DNA from: Symsagittifera roscoffensis
Taxonomy: Eukaryota > Xenacoelomorpha > Acoela > Convolutidae
NCBI RefSeq assembly: GCF_963678635.1
Contig: NC_087062.1
Coordinates: 76,316,349 to 76,380,348 of the forward strand
Direction of reading: 5' to 3'
Length of the DNA: 64,000 nucleotides
Part shown: positions 42,101 to 57,100 of the stretch, in pieces
How the letters are laid out: each line of letters begins with the position of its first letter
Numbering within the stretch: position 1 is the stretch's first letter
Notes under the pieces: generated by a model
What the model saw: only the letters and a program-made list of their open reading frames with translations
Databases searched by the model: none
Told to the model about the DNA's origin: nothing
Position numbers and translations under genes: made by a program

Positions 42101-45100
42101 CCATCATACATGGAATACAATTTGAAACAATTTTTGTCAAACTTGTGTCATTTGTTTTAGTAATGTACAAAAAAATCTAAAATTTAAATCAAATAAAGCT
42201 TAAAATTTTAGTCAATTAATCACAATTCACTATAGTGACTTCAAAATTGAAAAACAAAAAAATATATAAAACTCGAAAAAAAACTTCGCTAAAATTTCGC
42301 AGCTTTCTTTGGAAACCTTTTATTGACAAGGAAAATATCTCAGCGAAGCTTCAAAAACTTCTCATTTAGGAAGCATTACTTTTCTTGCTATATATTTTTT
42401 TCTTGACAATTGAACATTTTTTTGTTTCTAGAGGATACTATAAGTGATGACACAAACGGGGATGCAAGCGAACCATCGTCCAAAGGAGGCGACAACAACA
42501 AATTCTACAGGAAAAGAGATATGCAGAGAATGGCTGAGTTAATGGGTAACACTTTAAACGAAAATCAATTATAAGGAGACCGCATGTTTTGGTGAGACAT
42601 GGAGCCGCTCAGTTATTTTTTCTGAAGTTTCAGGGCTAGTCAGTTCATCTCAAAATCATAGACTTACTTATGCAATGAATTTCGTTAATCAGCAATTAAA
42701 AAAGGTATGCTCATCGCTGAACAAAAAATGATGCAAAACTATTGTGCTACAAGCTGTTTCATGCAAGGAAAGAGTGATTAAATTTTAATCATTTTTCTTT
42801 TGCTCACTTTGGTTAAATCCTACTAAGACACCGAAAAACGAAAAGGGAAATTATTTTCTAGCGCGGGTCAAATACCGAGCACTTGCTCTGCCCCTACGAA
42901 TTACCGCCTCATAGATATTTCGCTAACAACTGTATCACCGAATGTTCCAACCACAGTGATTTAGAAAAAGAATTCAGAAATCGAGAAATTTACTCAATTT
43001 CTTAAGTTCATTTTTGGTCCGAATTTCTTGTTACTCTTTTCAACTTTTTTGAATCCAAATATGATACCATACACCTGACCCCCTACAAGCTTTTCTTCAG
43101 GCTGTCAAAATTGGCTAAAAAATAGACACGAATCCAAAGTTCCTTCCCACTCTTCGAGAGTTGTCAGAAAAAAAATATCTAAGCTTTGCAACAGGTCAGA
43201 TATCGGAGCTGCAGCAGAAACTGTCGGATGAGCACGCCTTCTTGAGTGAACTCATGCTCAGCTCACTGTCCATACCCAAGCCACAACTGCCCAAACTGGA
43301 CAACAACGACATCCTGGTTAGCAATGAACAATTTCAACCATTGCCAATGTTGATCTTTTGCCAAATTTAGAGCGAAATAATGAGTTCAGTTTAAAAAATT
43401 GCACTTCGCAGAAAGGTTAAATTATGATAATTCGTTTAAGACATCTGCTCGAAACATGACGAAGATGTTGGGGAAATTCTATGCAAAAAACACTTTGACT
43501 GGACGTCCACAAAGGATGGTGGAAAAACGCCTCATCAAAATGGTAAAAATAGCCGAGGATGAAGAATAAATTCAAAAGAGAGATGCAGCAGTAGCAGACG
43601 AACTCTTTTCATTTGAAAATGCATGCCTAATTAGATACCGTTACCTGAACTAACTTAGACGTCATGTAATTTATAAGCACGTAATATCACCTTTCATTGC
43701 TATTAAACTTAAGTAGTACAATATTAACCTGTGCAGTATTTGAGATTTCACAGGATATATGTTTGAAAAAATTGGGTAAAATTTAACGAGTGCGCTTGGT
43801 TTTGAAATTTGATGTATTAGGTAGCTATTATGAAATTCCTGGGAAACTGCTAGCAACTTATGCTGAGCTTACTTTCTAGGCAGATAAAATTCATATAAAA
43901 CAGGAATTTTGTAAATTTAAGCGATTATGGTTGCTAACCTGTTTCTCCGATGACTTTAACTGAGACACTTTGCGAGTTCTTCCAGTTGTGTTCGTGCTCA
44001 ATTGATTCCAGTGGTCAAAGTTTTTCTCTAGAAAAAATCAGAAAGCATACAACTAGCTCAGCATTCACTGACTTTTTGAGACTCGTTGCCCAAACCAATT
44101 TTGAAAAAGCTAGTTAAAACATTAAAACTGAAGAATCCTTTTCCCTCTTAATTAGACTGATTTGCACGTTCGAACTTAGCCGAGCAGTCCAAAGAGAACC
44201 ATTCAGTTCAAGAGAAAGGAAATAACTTCAGTTCAATAATTATTTGACCGCATATATCGGCGCTGACGCGTTAAAAGCACAAAATATATCGCGTGTTAGT
44301 TACCACATTGGCAATCTTCAAACGCCTATTAACTTACAAAAAAACACAGGTTTTAATTTTGAGCTCAGGACAACAATAACTTTCAGATGGTAAAAAAAAC
44401 TCCGAAAAAATGGCTTATTTAAAAAGCCGAATTTTGCATGAAGAAAAAACCACCTTGAGCACAACTAATCCGTTACTTTCTTCAAAAGTCGGAACAACAA
44501 CATGGATTGTTATCAGCCAGTTAAAATTATGATAAAAATACCCGGTTGTCATCGCACTTTTTTGCTTTAGTATCCAAAAAATTGTTAAAATCGTCTTTCG
44601 TGGGGGGGGGGGGGGGAAGAGAAATATGTTGGGTGAGGGTGACCTTGAAGCTCTTTGAATTACAAGGAGATGTTTTGATTGCAAAAAAGATCAAATCCTT
44701 TAAAAACAAAATTTGACAGAAGCAAAGCGGTGCTTCGCACCGCTTGCGATACACAAAGATATGCTATGTGACATATTTTGTTAAATATTCAAAAAAAAAA
44801 GTTCTTCCAGACTAACTAAGACGAATCTATTCTCTTTTTCTCTTTTATACTTAGAAATCGGTGCCCGCACGAATTGCACAAATAAATTTAAAATAGCCCA
44901 TAGTACTGAAAAGCCTAATAAAGATGTCTCTTTTTTGTTAGAAATACAATTCAACAATCCTATTACATTCAAATTGAATTTTGCTTTTTTGAGAAACATA
45001 AAATTGCTTGAGCAGTTGAAAATTCAGCAATAAACAAGCAAAAAAATTCCTTAACACATTAATAGTGATCTGTCACATTGTTAGTTGACATGTAATGGCA

Positions 45101-48100
45101 TGAACTGAACACTGATGTCGCGAAACATATAAATTGCGTGAACACGTTATAATTTATAATATTTCTTTTTTGTATAATCATAATAATTTAAACAAAAATT
45201 AATTTCCTGTTTGATTTTTTTATGCTAGTCGATACGATTTTCGAAGTTTAAAATTTTTATGCTAAACAATATACCGCCTTTGAAATCATCAAACTCAACG
45301 TAAAGGCGAAGGAATAATTAACACAGAAGCGAAGCTCCACTTCGCAAACACTAGCGATAACACGGAAAAAAATCAACTGTATAAAAAGCAAAAGAAAAAA
45401 AATAGAAATAAGCCTCGAATTAGTAAAAATTCGTCTACGTCTCGGATTCGATCTGCGACCTACAAATTATGTGTCTCACACACTAACCACTCAGCCAAGG
45501 ACGCCTCATGGATCACAAACACTGGCCACAAATAAACCAGAAAACAGATGCTACTAAGTTTCCAATGGTACATCGTGATTATAGCAAAAGTGCCACCAAA
45601 TAATGAACACTTTTATTTACGAACTAGGTGTAAAAAAAGAAGAAGAATCGTACTAAAACACTAACGCTGGCAAGCTTGCTAGTGTAACTAAAGAAAAAAA
45701 TTGGATTTTCTTCTCACAATTTTGCAATCAGATAAAATCATAATTTCAGATAGTTTGAGACAAGACTCCATTCAGTGCTTTTGTTGACGTTCAGTCGAAC
45801 GGAAAAAAATGGGCCAAATATCTTGAACCAAATAACCACATGATTCCCTGAAAAAATCAAAACTCATAACAAAAATTGATGCTGTAGAAACACAGTCGCA
45901 AAAAATATACTTACAAACAATAATCCGACTACAAATGTTTTCCGAGCAGAAAAAATTTCTTCTTCCAAAAAGTAATTCTTCTCGTCAATTAATTTTTAAC
46001 AATTATCACGTTCAGCCGAAGCAAAATAACGAGTAAAAAAGAATGCTGAGCATCCACGTGACATATCACTTTATTTTGCTTAATTTCAATCTTTTTTTTC
46101 GCTCAAGCTGATTGCTCAAATTATTGCAAATGATTTCGCACAAGGCCTAACGGAAATCCAGAGCAAATAGACTATTGTAAAAATGTCGAACCCATGAAAA
46201 ACGAAAAAAAAAACTAGTGACTATTTTTCCATGTTTTTCTCGCTATTTAATAATTAACCTCAGCCTGTTCTACTGGTGAAAAAAAAAATATGGAAGAAAG
46301 ATAATATCATGTCTTCACCTTCTTGAGTTGCAGCGTGCCTAGATATCTTTCTCGGGGTATTTTTGCCTGACGCACTGCTTGTATCACCTGACCTCGCAGC
46401 GTCCAGAATTGGATTAGAGATGTCTGCCGATGCCATTAGTTTGTCAACATTCCAATCACGCAGGTGCATGGGTCCAGGCTTAATTCCTTAAAAAATTGTC
46501 GAACTCAGAAAATGGGGCAAGCTATTTGCATGTTTGCTAGTTTCAGTTTTATTATTTCAAATCATTGAATCGGATAAGAATCAGCAACCTCACAAAAACT
46601 TAGGTCTGAATACATAAATGTTCGGGATGTTCTTGGGTATAGCATGTTGAAGTTCTCACCAGATATCCATTGGAAGCAGATCGTGGCCACGTAATGCTTG
46701 AAGTTGTCGTTGAACAGAATTTTAGACATGGGGAAGCATTCCACGTATGAAGCACAGATGGCCTGAGCCAACACGTCTGGATACACCTAAACATTTATAA
46801 CACTCGTTTTATAACAATTCAAAAAACACTGTAATAACAAACTTTAAAGAGCATGAAATTGTTCGAGTAAATTGACTGTTCGGATGTTTGATGAACATAA
46901 CCAACAGAAATTTGATTGATGCACTCAAATGAGCAAAAAAGTTCATTAAAAAGTAACATTAAAATTGAGAATAGCGGATTAAGGCCAGAAAAAAAGACAA
47001 TTTTTCTTCTTTTATGCCCATTTTTGGGGGTTATCACATAGCAGAAGGACTGAATGGAAGAAAAATTCCAAATAATCAAAAGTCTGCCAACTTTTTAAAA
47101 ACTAAGATTTGACACGTTTTCTGTCAAGTTTTTCATTGGTGAATTATGATGCTCTTACATAACTTTCAGCCCGTTTGCCAACTTTTTTTTTTATTATAAC
47201 TGACTCATGTTGAGCGAGCTTTTTTGTGTTTACATTGAGGAATTTGTCCTTCATGTCTGGATGTATACTGAAAAGCATGGCTACAAAGCTGTCTGCGATT
47301 CGGTTGAACAATCTGTCCTTGGCCACTTGTACTTCTCGCTCACCCATCATACCACTCGCCACACTAGATCCACTTTCGCCATCTCCTTCTCCACTGCCAC
47401 CATCACGTGCAGACCTCTGTTTTGTGTACTTGCCCTAAGTTACCCTTAATTACACACTTAAAAAAGATTGCGCATTAGCAAAACCACGTTTAATCTCCAA
47501 TTCCAGCCAATCTTTTCAAAGTGAGATTTATAGTTTTCAATTATGGACCGCAATCAAATGGATGTAAGCGCATCAAAATTTTTCGTTTGCATCGCCAGAC
47601 ATGCTTAAAACTGTTGAGCTATAAATTCAAGCAGCATTGAAGCTACTGTCATTAAGGCAATATAGCCTATTAATCGTACGCTGTATATCGCGAAATAGAT
47701 AGTGCACTAGAATGAAGGTAGATGGAATGCAAATGACAATGACCTGACTCACTTCAAACTTGTCGAGAAATATCCACCAGAAAGTGTCCTGCATTATTGC
47801 GACAGAAGCCTCCGATTGAAAGATGCGCTTCCAGAATTTCATGAAGCCGGGCTGTAATTTAAAAAAAAAGGATATTTGTTAGATCACAGATTGATTGTAT
47901 TCTGCTGTGGACGCATTTATCGTATTCTGTATAAACCATACATGAGTTTTAATTTAAGATTTTTTTCACAAAATTGTCCAAAAAAATAATCATATTTAAG
48001 GAGAGATAAAGGGGACATGAGCATTTCATGAAGAACAAACTTTGGAAAATTCAACTCAATCGCAGAAAAGTTCGCTATCATTAGTTATTATACCGTTTAA

Positions 48101-51100
48101 CAACATAAGTTATTATAACGTTTAACTTGAAATTAAACACAGAGGCGAAGCTGAGCTTGGCTCCACTAGCGATACAAGTTTGATTATCATCAAACGGAAA
48201 AATTTGAAGAAAAAAAATCAAAATATCGTTTTTGTCAATAAAAAATTGTCAAGGAAAACGCGGTCTCAAGCAGTTGTGTCACCTCTACGCTAGATGCGCC
48301 GGATGGTTGATTGAGTTTACATTTATAAATACCATGTGGCAACAAAGCCGAAAATACCGGAGCAGAAATTTTTCATGCCGAAAAAACATCAAAAAAAGTT
48401 CTAAGCTAACAAAAAAACTTCATGTTCTTTTCCCCTCAGAGCACACGCACGCAGAGAAACTTTTTTCGGACGCAACGACGCAATAAGAGGTCACTAGGTC
48501 GATATAAATTGAGCCGAAACTTATTAACCCAATAAAAAAGAAAAAATGAAAGACATTTTTGAAACAAGACATTTTGAAAAATCGAGTTGGTAAAATGAAC
48601 ACCAGTATTAAAAACAAATTTCGAATCTGCCGGATTTTTGCTTAAATACTTAAAGCAGCTGCAGTGAAAATTGTTTACAGCAAAAAAAAACGATTCTTTG
48701 ATCTGACAACTGAGCCGATAAAACATAAGCAGACAAATAATCAGCCGAACTTTGTTTGAACCGGAATACTTATCGTAAAAAACAGGTCCTAGTCAAATTT
48801 GAACCCGAGACCTTGGGCGTCTCAGGCGCATTCGTTACCTCCAAGCTAAGTGTGCAAGAAACAATAAAAAATTTGAATTCATTATGAGCCAAGGTACCAC
48901 GAGTCCAGATGAGTACTGTGGACAAAAATGTTTACGGGAAAAAAGTCTAGTACCCGATTGCAAGGGTAATAACTCACTTTGATCCTGACATTCAAAAACA
49001 ATAAACTTGGCCTCACTTCCGAAAGAACATCGATCCTCAGAAAAATAACAAGACAAAAATTATTGAAGCACGAAAATGAAAGTAAAAAAAATTATGAAGA
49101 TTTAAAATAATGCATCGCGAAATTTTTTATCCATCAGCAAAAAAAAACATTCAATCAATTCAGTCTAACTCCATCAAACTGCTCTAAGACAAGCAAGGAA
49201 ACCCTTGCATTTGTAAATTGCACATAATGATGAAAAAACCCAAAAAATCAATATTTTCTAATTTATTTGTCAAACACGAATATTTATAAACACTGAACGA
49301 CTTTAATTCACTTTACAGGAGCCAAACCAGAAAAACACCTTTCAACGGAAAAAAAATTCCCCTACTTGGATTGAAAATATACAAATCTGAAAACTAGGAA
49401 ACTTGGTTCTAAAGAAAAACGCCTGACAAAAATATATATGATTTGTTAGGTTTTAAACCGGAAAATATCATTAGATTTTACTATCCAAAGATAGAAATTC
49501 CGACAGTAGTTGAACAAAAACTTGAACAGGACACAATTGAACACATATACCAAGATAACACACCCAAACATTGAAATCAAAAATGCAATGAAAAAAATGC
49601 ACATCAAAAATAATCATTTCAGCAAATAGCAAACAGAAAATAATTGAGCTGTGTTGTTCTAAAAAATTAATGTGTGCAGAACCAGAGAAAAACACTAAGT
49701 TTATCAGGAAAAAGAGCAGGAAAAAAAACAACAAAAGATTCAACTTGCTAATTATTGATTTTCGGAAATGATAACGCTTCAGGCTAGCTTCAAAGCTACC
49801 ATTAAGAAACAACGGAAAAAACAAAATACTTAAAAAAACATTAAACAGTAAGCAAAAAACTCCTTTACTCAATTACCTGAATCAAAAAAATATACTTACA
49901 GTTTCATTAAAGGGTCTAAAAAGTTGATTAAGACTTTTCAAAAAATTCTCGTTAGAACTCGATCTCATATTATACCAACAATAACTGATTGGAGCATAGC
50001 CAACAGACAATTGGAGAAGTGTCAATGAACGCAATTAAACAGAAAAGAAAATTCCAATTTTCGAAAATAAACAAAAAAAAGATGGCCTTAAAGCTCGTTA
50101 AATTTCTCGAACAAATTATGGGTGACACTTTTTGTTATAAAGTTAACGCAATTTGAACACAAAGGCGAAGCTTCGCTTAGCAATCACTAGTGAGAACACA
50201 ACATCGAGCAGCCTGTGAAATCATCAAACTCAACATACAGGCGATGGAATAATTAACACAGAGGCGAAGCTGCACTTCGCAAACACTAGCTAGAACACGG
50301 AAAAAGTCAACTCTATAACGCGCAATAAGAAAAAGTAGAAATAATTAGTAAAAATTCGGCTACGTCTCCTATTAGATCTGCGACCCTGAAACTAAGAGTC
50401 TAACGCACTTACCACTCAGCTAGGGACGCTTAATAAATCACAAACACTAGCCACAATAGAGCAGAGAACAGATGCTATGAAATTGCCAAGGTTACTGATC
50501 GTGATTGTACAAAGAGGCAGACAAATAAGTGATTTAGGTTAGAAAAAAGAAGGTTCGTACTACTACACTACGCTGGCCGCAAGTGTAAAAAACTGGATCA
50601 ATAAATAAAAACGTATTACGCTGGGAAATCTGATAACTAAATTCAAATTTTGGAATTAGAAGTCAATCACGTTTTTCGTGCCCTTTACACTTACGCTGCT
50701 CGATAGTGAAGATTGACTTCCTTTCAACAAAAAAATTGAGCTGAACTTAAAAAGAAGTCAGCAGTCAAACAGAGAAACAAAAACAGTTTTGAACGTGAAC
50801 AAATTTTCCTGATTTGTTTCAGGAAAAAAAAAACAAATTTTTAGACTTTTCCTAAAAACAAACGAAAAAATGGTAACCACGCCCTAAACAAAAGTCTAAG
50901 CTACGTTCATCGTCTCTGAATAAAACCCTTGGAAAAAACCGACATAGTTAAAGCCAACCCCGTGCACCCAAGGCACATACACCATCAATACAAGAGCCAT
51001 CCTATTATCCCAGCAGTTAAAAATCTACTGATTACCATTTCGCCCATTCTGCTAACAAAGTTTACGGGTAAAAATCTAGTACCGTTTGCATACCTTTGCT

Positions 51101-54100
51101 TATCGTAAGGGTAAAACAGCACCGATAACTAAAACTTACAACAACAACCTTTACTCACATTGAAACTTTGACGATTCGTCACAGCATTCATCAGGACTGG
51201 GGCCTCATACTGACCGGGAAAATCGAGCATTTCTTTAGGGAAAAACCCTGGGAAGTGTGTTGCCTGAAACGAAAGAGTTGCGGGACTAGGGGTTTTAAAA
51301 AAGGACCAGGGAAGCATTATTGGTAATCCGGATAAAACACATGCTGTTAATTCGAAATTGAACAGAACATGAACGCAAGAAAGTTCGAGCTGGGTTGGAA
51401 AAGTTGATCTCGATCATAACACAAGTGTAAGTTAGTGTAGAAATAGATCTCAATATGTAAGGTGTCTAATACCGTTCTCACCTCCACGCTCTTTGAGCTG
51501 GCGTCGCCGTTCACTCCAGCCTTCTTTCGTCTCTAGGAACACAACAAAATGATCATCCACTAAGCAGTTAAACAAATATTATTATTAGCAGAAGTTAAAT
51601 TCATATCAGTCTGCCAGCACCTGTTTTTTCTGCAGTTCTTCTCTGAAAGCTTCAATTCCATTGCCAGTTTGTTCCATGATTTCAGCTGAAAATCATACAT
51701 TATCGTAAAACTGACAAGTTTTGAAATGAGAAAGCTGTTCTTTGCATTACGAGCAAAAGTCCTGCAAAAATTGACGATGGGTACATGTTTTTCTAGTGAC
51801 CATGTTGAGCAGCCCGAGAAAACCGTCAGTTTTTTCGGCTATTTTTCAAATTTGGGAGCCCTATAACAACATAACATCATCTCAACCAGATTGGAAACAA
51901 GTCAAGCTCCATGTTCTCGCCAACGGCTTCTTTAACTTCGAAAAGCGTAATTTTTTTTCTATGTAGCGAACTAAACTCTAGAGAACCTAGGAAGAAGTTA
52001 CAAGTCAAACTGCGAAAAAATAGCATTTAGCGAGACGTATTTTTAGGAAACCTTCTTCAAAAAAAACCTAGCGAACAAAATAATTGAAATGCTCAAAAAA
52101 AGCTCAACTGACAGATGGTTAAAAAGGGAAAAAATGGAGTTGCCCATGTACCCTAAAAGAACTTTTCATAACTTATGAAATCCACATGCTCGAAAGCCAT
52201 GAGCTTGAACTCAGCAATGCTCACAAAAATAAGTTTCTCGCTCTTTCCCTTGCCTTAAAACTTGCCTGACTTCAGCATGTGCGCTTGTGTAATTACACCC
52301 TAGTTCGTTCTAATTATACCACTTGTCATTTTATATAAATGGTTCGATTACACTGAAACGTACCTTTTTTCGGTACGTTGAAGATACCGTCTTTGATTTT
52401 AGAAGGTCTTACAATGTCAGTCAAGGTCATTGAGGAGTACTGGACCAATTCGCTCTCCAATTTCAGTAGTCGATCTTCCAGTTCATCCAGAACCTACGAG
52501 AAAAACGGGGGTTTAAATGATTGAAGAGACTGTTAAAATTAACACAGATGTTAAGCGAAGCTTCGTACCACTTGCAGCCCAATACAAACGTAGCGTGTCA
52601 AACTAGCTGACAGAAAAGGAGACGGAAGGCACAAAAAATTGAGAAAAAAACAGATCTATCAGAACTTCCATATGTTTTATTCGATTTGCTTCAAATAAAG
52701 TTGATTTTGAGAAAAACATGCAGAGTAATACAACTGAATTTTGCGCTAGCATAGGAACAAAAATTAGATAGCTGTAACAAAGCTGACAAAACCCATGATC
52801 CGAAAAGATTCAGAAAAAAACCACGCATTAAAAACTTGTTTTCCCATCAAAATATGATAAAAACAAATGATAAAATCCTTCAGGAATATATACAGAAATG
52901 GCACGCTGAACTAATATTTACATTTGCGCTGCAACAAAAATCCTTCACGAAAACGAAAAATATTTTCTTAAAACATTGCGCATTAATTGCCTTAAAATTT
53001 TTTTGAAAAGCACATGGCTAGTAATTTGAACTGCGAGCTCGAATCAACACGAACCTTTATCAAAGAATTTGGAAAACTGAATTCAAAATGTTTATTATAA
53101 TTTTAACTCAGCTTCACCTCAGCAAAAAATGATGACACTTTCAATTCACGTTCTTTTGAGTGTTCGAACAGCAGAAGTATCCTTACGCGATAGCATGTTA
53201 CGTGGGTTCAGATTTGAAATTTCAAGATCTTTAACCTAAATTAATAAATTCTCGATACTGAACATCATACAATTCAATTGTGAATTTTCAGGGCCATTGA
53301 TCATTTTTTGATGTAAGATGAAAAATGAAGGCAAAATGTTTGGATCAATTTTCAAACCCATAGGTATGAATGGAATCTTCTTTATCTCCTACAGATTAAG
53401 AAGTATAATTGCTTCAAATTTTGTAGAAAAATATCTAAATAGTGAATTGGTGAGAAACTAGATATTTAGTTTCTGCTGATTCAGATTTACAAACTGCAGA
53501 CGATGAAATTTATAAAAAGTATTGTAGTAAACGTTTTTTATAATTTCAAACAGTTTTAGATATTATAAAATTTGATATAATAAATTTTGATATTATAAAA
53601 TTTTTCAATTTCAATATAAAAAAATTAATTTAATTTCCGAAAGTTCAAGGCTGATGGTCAATTTTTCCAGCTTAAACAAAAAAAAATCAGCGGAGCAATT
53701 AAAATCCTATTTCAAACCCATAGGTATGAATTTAGTAATCCTATCTCTCCTGTAATATTTAAAAATAAACTAGCGGGTAACTTGCACCTCAAGTGCTTCA
53801 AACAAGCTTTTGAACGTGAAAACTACAAATAAATAAAAGATACACAAGGGTGAAGTGTAACTTCGCATCACTTGCGATTCAACAAAAAACATAAGAAGTC
53901 GGGAAAAAAATGAACAAAATAAAACAAACTAGGTCTACCAAATATTTAAATTTGTCGGTATGTCTTGATAGAAATTCATGCCAACAATTTGAAGATTAAA
54001 TTAGCCACGGAACAAAAACTTACGAAGAGGCAACAATCTTAGGCCAGAAAGAAGTTGCTCCGAAAAAAAATATGATTTGATTAAAAAATCTTAAGAGTTT

Positions 54101-57100
54101 AAGTCCGACCTGAGCTGCCATGAACAACACTTGTAATTGCAACTACTGACATCTAGTTGCTCACATCAGAAGAAAAATCTGTAATGTAGCAACTAAGCCG
54201 ACAATCTTAGAGCAGACACCAGTTGAGCCGGCATTTCACGAACCCGGCCAAGCCGCGAACCCTTAGGATGCAAAGGCGACGGCGTTACACCTGGGCTAAT
54301 TGGGAAGGAACCTATTAGATGTTGGGGTTCAATATTAAAGAAAAAAATAGTAAAAGGAACAGAATAGGGAAAAGAAGAACTTGAAAAAAAACTGTTGTAT
54401 TACAAAGTTTTATAAGTTTTTTCGAAAGACAAAAACATACATTTAATACACAAAACTACGCATCATTATTGACTATTCTGAAATAGCATAAGCCAACGAA
54501 AATTATTTAATTGAAGAAAAAAAACGAAAAAATCACAAATTACAGAACTTTCAATCATAGTAGAAACTGTGTCAATCAAAAGAAATCTATGCTTTGAAAA
54601 CTAAGCCCAAAAATTGTACCAGATAATACAAACTGCATTTTAAAAAGGAAAAATGAGCCGACAGAAACTAAGAGGAAAGCTACAAATACGAAAAAAAAAC
54701 AATCTTTTTTTCAAAAATTTTTGTTTGAAAAAAAAAAGCTATTAGCTGAAACGAACCCCCCCCCTTAAATTACCTTCTAAATGATGGCATTTGACATTTC
54801 AAGAAATTGAGCATGACTGTAGTCGTGAAATTTACCATTTCTACTACAATTGACTATTCTGTGAACAAAGTTATTTACGGGGAAAAAGTCTGGTACCCAA
54901 TTTTTAAATTTTTTAAAATTAACCCGTACTCAAATGGTTAATCGAGCGTACTGCAAAAAATAAGATCTTAGTACTTTTTTTGAAACAAATTCCTCACTTT
55001 ATTTACAATTTTTGAGCTGAAAACATAAAACGTTAGATCTGAGCAATATAAAAACTTTTAGCAGTCGTAATTTGAGGTCAGATGTTCAACGCGTGAGAAT
55101 ACTATCACACACCATACCATAGGGCTTGCTTAATTTTCGAACTTAAAGAAATTTCTGCCAAATCTTTTGAAACAATTGTCAAATCTTTTGAAACAATAAT
55201 CAAATCTCGAAACAATTGTCAAATCTCGAAAAACGAATTTTTTGACTTCACACCGCCACAGGGTCGAGAACTTTTTGAGAACTGTTTTTAAACTTAAAAA
55301 TTGTGCAAATTTTTGTTAAACCAAGAAACGCCATATCTCAGAGAAAACTAAAAGGCGTTCGGCAGTCAGATTTGGGATTCAGATACAAGCTTCCTGAGAG
55401 TACATTGACAGCAACCCATCGCTGAGTTTCGAATTTCAAATTTTCTGAAATTTGTTGTATCAAACTTTTTTGAAAATTTTCAAAAAACCATGAAAATTGG
55501 CATGTCTCGAAAACTAAAAAGAATTTGAGCAGTCCAATTTGAAGGCCAGATTTGCAGCCTGCTGAAAATTTTTTGAAAACTTTTGAAAAATCTATAAAAG
55601 CCATATCTCGAAAACTTAAGTGAAATGAGCAGTAAAATTATGAGAAAAAATTTGCCAGCACTGAGAGTACACCAACCATAGAGTTAAAAATTTCGAACTT
55701 TTTAATTCAAAACTTTTTGTTTTCGTGGCATGAAGTGTTTTCTTTGATTTTGTACAAATTTTCAAAATAGTTAGATGTAAAGATTTACATCTAACTTTTT
55801 TGAAAATTTTTACAAAATCAAAGAAAATTTGAGTTGAAAAGTTCGAACTTTTAGAAGTTGTTTAACATCTAACTTTTTTGAAAATTTTTGCAAAAATCAA
55901 AGAAAACACTGCATGTCACGAAAACAAAAAGTTTTGAGTAGTTAAATTTGAAGGGAAGATTTGCAATCCCTGAAAGTACTTCGAAACTATTTTAATTATA
56001 GGGTTCAAAGCTCAATTTTTCGGAAGCTGTTAACACTAAGTGCTATGAAAATTTCTAGAAAATCAGATTAATAGTTAATTCTCGTAAGCTAGAAAATTTT
56101 AGGAATTCATGTTTGAAGGCAAAATTTGCGGGTCTAGGACAACAGGCCGACGGGACTTCTGGCCGAAAATTATAACGGCAGCTGAGAACACTTTTTATTC
56201 AACTTAAAAATGTTAATTTTCAAAAACTTAGGCATGTTTAGTCCATAATAAGCGTTATTCATGACAATGAACCACTTGGCATTGGCATCCGTTAATAACA
56301 TCAGCCGGTTTTTGAAAAGCATAAATTGTAAACATGAAAAACGATTTCAATCGTGTTTTATTTATCAACTTTCCTAAGCTTCATTTGGAGGCTTAAATTT
56401 TATTAAAACGCCAATAACTAGTAAAGACAGATCATGAAAATCAACAATTCTTCAAAAAAAGTTTTCAAACTAATCATATTTCACGATTTTAAGAAAGAAT
56501 ATTCGGTTTGTTTTCCGGCACGCGAAAATTGCAGCCCGAGGCAGAACCCTGACAAAACCCAACTATAAGATTCCTTATTTCAAATGTGATGATTTCAAAT
56601 AAACACTAGAAAGAAAACCTTAGAAGTTTGCATTGTAGATAAATTAAAAATGATAAGTTAAAGCATTCGCCCTACGACAAATTTTAAAGTGTTGACTTTA
56701 TTAAACATTAAAAGCGTTGCAAAACTCAGGCATATAAATAAGTCAACATGGGAAGTTAAACACAGAGACAAATGCATCATTTGCGATACAACACAAACAT
56801 AAAACAAAAACAAAAAATGTTGAAAAAACTAGGTCTACTAAATAAAATTTTCGTATGTCTCGATAAAATTTCAATCTGAGCAAACATGCCGAGCAAAACA
56901 ATTGAAATTTAAATTAGCAACGGAACAAAACTGACGAATCGGAAACAAAACGACAATTTTTGAGCAGACACCAGTTGCGCCAAAAAATTGATTTTGTAAA
57001 AAAGTATCAAGTCTTCTAAAAACACAATGAACAACAAACACTTGCAGCTATAAAGAACATAGCCAAATGACAGTTGGAAAACAAAAATAAACGCAAAAAA

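Larger units (their letters stand above)
39197..42431. other. Repeat-filled intron 1 of the secreted-protein gene
   Basis: Besides the satellites and the SINE head listed separately, no exon was seen on either strand. It lies at the same time inside the largest FAM227 intron. Confidence 0.5.
47852..51158. other. FAM227 intron, SINE and R1 copies
   Basis: Includes the 48.1/48.8-kb SINE parts, an R1 copy (50,003-50,160), a box (50,158-50,200) and SINE-A copy 2. No exon seen besides those listed. Confidence 0.5.

Noticed and set aside
43195-43370. Reading the third exon of the secreted-protein gene through to TAG at ~43,370
   Set aside because: The extension has poorer composition, and a fourth exon at 43,441-43,569 joins in phase from a usable donor.
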